This document shows positions 60,574-64,000 of a DNA stretch of 64,000 nucleotides, piece after piece. How positions within the stretch are numbered: the stretch's first letter is position 1; each line of letters starts with the position of its first letter. Source of the DNA: G963704535 sp963704535 (GTDB lineage Bacteria > Chloroflexota > Chloroflexia > Chloroflexales > Roseiflexaceae). A model generated the notes under the pieces. The model searched no databases and was not told the DNA's origin. It worked only from the letters and a program-made list of their open reading frames with translations. Made by a program: the position numbers and the translations under genes. The stretch spans positions 7,192,001 to 7,256,000 of the forward strand of contig OY969916.1 of the NCBI GenBank assembly GCA_963704535.1. The letters run 5' to 3'.

Positions 60574-61464
60574 ATGGCGACCGTGACACCCTGGGCTGCG
60601 AGACTTGGCAGTGAGGCGTGGCGGACCCTGACGCCGCTGGCCCGCAACCGCACCGGCTTGATCGGGGGCTTGCTCCTCACGGGAATCGTGCTGCTGGCCC
60701 TGGTTGGCCCGGCGATCGTGCCGCCGGAGACCCAGGCGCATGTCGACCGCATCTACCAGGGGCCGACGGCGGCACACCCGCTCGGCACCGATTTTCAAGG
60801 GCGCGATAACCTGGTCATGCTGATTCACGGCGGGCGCGACGTCATCCTGATCGCGACGCTGACCGGGCTGCTCACGACACTGATCGCCGTCGTCGTGGGA
60901 ACGCTCAGTGCGTTCCTGGGCGGCACCGCCGATACGCTCCTGATGGGTGTCGCCGACGTCTGGCTCACGCTCCCGCGTTTCATCCTGCTGGTCGTCGCGG
61001 CCAGCCTGGTGCGGCTCGAAAATGTCTGGACGCTGGCGATCCTGCTGGCCCTAATGGGCTGGCCCGGCCTGGCGCGCCAGGTGCGCGCGCAGATGCTCTC
61101 GTTGCGCAGCCGCGAGTACATCGAAGCGGCACAACTGCTCGATCTGGGCCTGGCACACATCATGTTCCGCGAGCTGCTGCCGAATATGCTGGCCTTTCTT
61201 GCCATCGCCATGATCACGGCGATGACCCAGGCGATCTATGCCCAGACCGGGCTGGTCTTCCTGGGACTGGTGCCATTCGGCAACAACTGGGGGGTGATGT
61301 TTAGCCTGGCGTACGCAAAGAACGCGATCTATCAGCCGGATGCGGCCTGGAGCCTGCTGGCGCCGATGGGCGCGATTGTGCTGTTTCAGCTCGCGCTGAT
61401 CTGGCTGTCGCGCTCGCTGGAGGAGGTCTTCGATCCGCGCCTACGAGCGGGAGCACAGCCATGA
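60574..61464 (+). CDS. ABC permease, DppC/OppC type
   Basis: 296 residues from ATG 60574 behind AAGGAGCAGTAGC. TPLARNRTGLIGGLLLTGIV is the N-terminal helix of the OppC N domain. AAHPLGTDFQGRDNLVMLIH is the family signature, followed by five membrane helices and the EAA loop (SLRSREYIEAAQLLDLGLAH). It is a partner of the DppB-type permease upstream, and its 3' end overlaps the next gene by ATGA. Confidence 0.92.
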   Translation: MATVTPWAARLGSEAWRTLTPLARNRTGLIGGLLLTGIVLLALVGPAIVPPETQAHVDRIYQGPTAAHPLGTDFQGRDNLVMLIHGGRDVILIATLTGLLTTLIAVVVGTLSAFLGGTADTLLMGVADVWLTLPRFILLVVAASLVRLENVWTLAILLALMGWPGLARQVRAQMLSLRSREYIEAAQLLDLGLAHIMFRELLPNMLAFLAIAMITAMTQAIYAQTGLVFLGLVPFGNNWGVMFSLAYAKNAIYQPDAAWSLLAPMGAIVLFQLALIWLSRSLEEVFDPRLRAGAQP

Positions 61465-62537
61465 TCGACCACCCGGCACCCCGCGATCCCCATCTAACCC
61501 TGGCGGTGCGGGACCTCAGCGTGGCCTACCCGGCACAGCGCGGGCTGGTCCAGGCCGTGCGGCGGGTTTCGTTTGATGTGCGGCGCGGCGAAGCGCTGGC
61601 GTTGATCGGCGAGAGCGGCTCGGGCAAAACAACCCTTGGGCTGAGCCTGGTACGGCTGCTAGGGGCCGGCGCGCGGATCGGCGGCGGCCAGATCCTCTAC
61701 CAGAGCCGGCACAGCCCACAGACCATCGATGTGCTGACGCTGACGCCGAAGCAACTGCGCCGTTTCCGCTGGCAAGAGTGCGCGCTGGTCGTTCAGGCCG
61801 CGCTGAATGCGTTGAACCCGGTGCTGCGGATCTCCGAACACTTCGCTGAGACCGCACGGGCGCACGGCTACCTTCAGGGTCGCGCGCTCATCGCACGGGC
61901 AGCGGAACTCTTGCACATGGTCCGGCTCGACCCACAGCGCATCTGGCGCGCCTACCCGCACGAACTCTCCGGCGGGATGCGCCAGCGCGTCCTGATTGCG
62001 TTGAGCCTACTCCTGACGCCGCAACTGCTGATCCTGGATGAGCCGACAACCGCACTCGACATCCTCACCCAGCGCACGATCATCGACATTCTGAAAGAGT
62101 TACGCCACACACTCGGCTTCGCGATGATCGTTATCTCGCACGATCTAGCGCTGGCGGCAGAGCTTGCCGACCGCGTCGCGACGTTCTACGCCGGCACGAT
62201 CGTCGAGATCGGCGACCGGCGAACGGTGTTTACGATGCCGGCGCACCCATACACCGCCGGGCTGTTGAAAGCGGTCCCCACGCTCGCGGCGCGCAGGGAG
62301 CAGCTCACGCCCATCCCCGGCGCGCCGCCCGACCTGATCGATCTGCCGCAGGGCTGTGCGTTCCACCCGCGCTGCCCACTGGCCAGCGAGCAGTGCCGGC
62401 GAGCGGAGCCGCCGCTGGAGCCGATCGGCGATGGGGTGCAGGTCGCGTGCTGGCACTGGCGTATCACGCGGACCACCCTGGCAGCCCGCTCGCTGGACGG
62501 CTCACGCATGACGAACGGAAGCGAGGCGCAGGGATGA
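61461..62537 (+). CDS. Oligopeptide ABC transporter ATPase, DppD/OppD type
   Basis: 358 residues. Walker A is GESGSGKTT, signature LSGGMRQRVLIA, Walker B LLILDEPTTALD, and the switch is VISHDLALA. The oligo_HPY C-terminal domain (HPYTAGLLKAVPTL, IPGAPPDLIDLPQGCAFHPR) contains four cysteines (C-F-H-P-R-C...EQC...) that bind an iron-sulfur cluster in this family. It is coupled by overlap to both neighbours. The C-terminus extends about 25 residues beyond the cysteine region. Confidence 0.94.
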   Translation: MIDHPAPRDPHLTLAVRDLSVAYPAQRGLVQAVRRVSFDVRRGEALALIGESGSGKTTLGLSLVRLLGAGARIGGGQILYQSRHSPQTIDVLTLTPKQLRRFRWQECALVVQAALNALNPVLRISEHFAETARAHGYLQGRALIARAAELLHMVRLDPQRIWRAYPHELSGGMRQRVLIALSLLLTPQLLILDEPTTALDILTQRTIIDILKELRHTLGFAMIVISHDLALAAELADRVATFYAGTIVEIGDRRTVFTMPAHPYTAGLLKAVPTLAARREQLTPIPGAPPDLIDLPQGCAFHPRCPLASEQCRRAEPPLEPIGDGVQVACWHWRITRTTLAARSLDGSRMTNGSEAQG

Positions 62538-63349
62538 CCGTACCGCTGATCGAGTTGCAACACGTTCGCCGCACCTTCGCCGTTGATCGTCGGCAACTGA
62601 CAGCCGTCGATGATCTCTCAGTGCGTATCCACGCCGGCGAGATCGTCTGCCTGGTAGGCGAATCCGGCTGCGGTAAGACCACCACCGGCAAGCTGATTGC
62701 CGGTCTGCTGCTGCCGACATCCGGCAGCATTCTCTTCTGGGGCCAAAACATCGCCCACCTGCGCGGCGAGGCATACCAGCGCTACCGGCTCGGCGTGCAG
62801 CTCATCCATCAGGACCCATACGCGGCGCTCAACCCGGCGCATACCGTTTATGACATCCTCGCCGCCCCGCTGCGGCGGCACCGCCTGACCAGGGATGAGC
62901 GTGGGACACGCGCGCGGGTGCGCGAGCTGCTGACCGGGGTTGACCTGACGCCGCCAGAGGATCTACTGGACAAATACCCGCATCAGCTCAGCGGCGGGCA
63001 GCGCCAGCGCGTCGCGCTCGCCCGTGCCCTGACTGTCACACCGGCGTTCCTGGTCGCCGACGAGGCGGTCTCGATGGTGGATGTGTCCATCCAGATCAGC
63101 CTGGTGAACACGCTGATGCGTCTCGTGGAGCAGATCGGGCTGAGCGTGCTCTTCATCACCCATGACCTGGCGCTGGCGAAGTACGTCGGGTGGGAGGGCC
63201 GGATCGGGGTGATGGAGAAGGGAAGGCTGGTGGAGCTGGCACCAACGCCCTCGCTGATCGCGCGCCCGCAGCACTCCTATACCCAGGCGCTGCTGGCAGC
63301 GATCCCCCAGCTTGACCCAGAGCCGCATCGAGCGCAGGCGATGACATGA
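62534..63349 (+). CDS. Oligopeptide ABC transporter ATPase, DppF/OppF type
   Basis: 271 residues from ATG 62534 (MTVPLIELQHVRRTFAVDRR), overlapping the DppD-type gene. Walker A is GESGCGKTT, signature LSGGQRQRVALA, and the switch FITHDLALAKYVG. Walker B is FLVADEAVSMVD, where most relatives have ADEPVSALD; the catalytic Asp-Glu is intact. The usual oligo_HPY tail is short and lacks the cysteine cluster. It completes the importer: binding protein, two permeases, two ATPases. Confidence 0.93.
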   Translation: MTVPLIELQHVRRTFAVDRRQLTAVDDLSVRIHAGEIVCLVGESGCGKTTTGKLIAGLLLPTSGSILFWGQNIAHLRGEAYQRYRLGVQLIHQDPYAALNPAHTVYDILAAPLRRHRLTRDERGTRARVRELLTGVDLTPPEDLLDKYPHQLSGGQRQRVALARALTVTPAFLVADEAVSMVDVSIQISLVNTLMRLVEQIGLSVLFITHDLALAKYVGWEGRIGVMEKGRLVELAPTPSLIARPQHSYTQALLAAIPQLDPEPHRAQAMT

Positions 63350-63448
63350 GCGAGATGGTATCCAGCGAATAGCGCTTCCAAGCGGAGCGAAGAGAAACGC
63401 AATGCTTAATCCAGAGCTGGCCAGTCCGGCGTTCGCATCGCGGTGTTT

Positions 63449-63586
63449 ATGGCACTGGTATCGGGTGCGCTGGTCTGCTTTCAGCGGCCGGGGACGGCCG
63501 AGTTCGTCGTGACGGTGACAACGTTGGTGATCAGCCATGTGTTCCTGCTCCTGATCGTAGTGCTGATCAAGTGGTCGAAATACTGA
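63449..63586 (+). CDS. Small membrane protein (45 residues)
   Basis: The frame from ATG 63449 encodes MALVSGALVCFQRPGTAEFV, then VTVTTLVISHVFLLLIVVLI and KWSKY, one or two membrane helices. It is open a little further upstream (GVRIAVF), so GTG 63443 is an alternative start. No ribosome-binding site. It ends 8 bases before the hydrolase gene. Family not recognised. Confidence 0.45.
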   Translation: MALVSGALVCFQRPGTAEFVVTVTTLVISHVFLLLIVVLIKWSKY

Positions 63587-63594
63587 GGGGCGCG

Positions 63595-64000
63595 ATGCGA
63601 TGTCAACTCGATGACGTAAGCGTGTACTATGAACAGGCCGGTGCGGGCCACCCACTGGTGTTTTTGCACGGCTGGTCGCTCGATCATCACTATGAGCAGA
63701 TCGAGTATGAGCCGATCTTTGCGGCGCGGGCCGGCTGGCGGCGGATCTACCTGGATCTGCCCGGCATGGGAGAGACATCTGCGCCAATGTGGATGACGAA
63801 CATGGATCAGATGCTCGCAGTCGTGCTGAAGTTTATTGACCACCTGCTGCCACATCAGCGCTTTGCGATTGCTGGAACTTCCGCGGGCGCGTACCTGGCG
63901 CGTGGTGTCGTGTATCACAAGACAGCACTGGTCACGGGCGTGCTCTTTCGGGTACCATTGGTCATCCCCGACCATACCAGGCGAACGCTCCCACTGGCCC
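63595..64000 (+). CDS. Alpha/beta hydrolase, N-terminal part, runs off the window
   Basis: ATG 63595 follows GAGGGGCGC, and 135 codons are visible without a stop. Motifs: YYEQAGAGHPLVFLHGWSLD (HG oxyanion region), RRIYLDLPGMGETSAP, and the nucleophile elbow AIAGTSAGAYLARGVVYH (GxSxG as GTSAG). These are diagnostic of alpha/beta-hydrolase-fold esterases or related enzymes. The catalytic Asp and His lie beyond the window edge. It follows the small membrane protein directly. Confidence 0.85.
   Translation, partial: MRCQLDDVSVYYEQAGAGHPLVFLHGWSLDHHYEQIEYEPIFAARAGWRRIYLDLPGMGETSAPMWMTNMDQMLAVVLKFIDHLLPHQRFAIAGTSAGAYLARGVVYHKTALVTGVLFRVPLVIPDHTRRTLPLA

Overview
The window is high-GC, densely coded DNA from a bacterium that is most likely a filamentous member of the Chloroflexota (Chloroflexia, Roseiflexaceae or Kouleothrix-like). 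This is inferred from the IS1-like transposase type, heptanucleotide intergenic repeats, PTPTPT linkers, CbiM with a PDGLE tail and STAND/XRE proteins. No rRNA, tRNA or CRISPR array was seen.

Layout. 1-5920: start of an amidohydrolase, a secreted multidomain glycoside hydrolase with a broken LamG tail, an elaborate non-coding block of dyads and 42-bp tandem repeats, scraps of a GH127 arabinofuranosidase and of a second LamG protein, and a LacI regulator with two inverted operators. 6100-9532: a MITE, a Fur-family regulator and a divergent cbiM-cbiQ-cbiO cobalt/nickel uptake operon. 9625-21586: two regulators with degenerate receiver domains, a 1,944-residue secreted FG-GAP/metallopeptidase protein and a vWA lipoprotein. 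22022-25034: DinB protein, isoprenylcysteine methyltransferase-like protein, small antitoxin-like ORF and an AbiEii-like nucleotidyltransferase. 25035-27230: a two-component pair whose kinase is frameshifted and starts beside a MITE. 27406-40177: a cell-surface polysaccharide locus (MurG-like GT, ABC exporter, two GT4 enzymes, heparinase II/III protein, APH-like kinase, second MurG-like GT, polysaccharide deacetylase), interrupted by a decayed 1.25-kb insertion sequence with an 8-bp target duplication. 40860-43318: a second two-component system and a DUF6223 protein. 43520-55181: a low-density zone of fragments, truncated genes and small hypotheticals. 55501-63349: an oligopeptide-type ABC uptake locus under a GntR/HutC regulator, with a DUF1343 (NamZ-like) protein in the operon. 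63449-64000: a small membrane protein and the start of an alpha/beta hydrolase.

The most interesting locus is 55501-63349. The substrate-binding protein appears circularly permuted: the segment that normally starts family-5 binding proteins is at its C-terminus. Two operators resembling the DasR/YvoA dre site lie in the divergent promoter region. The DUF1343 enzyme lacks a signal peptide. Together these suggest an amino-sugar or muropeptide uptake system with intracellular processing. At least six apparent single-base frameshifts occur in otherwise recognisable genes, so part of the decay may be sequencing error.
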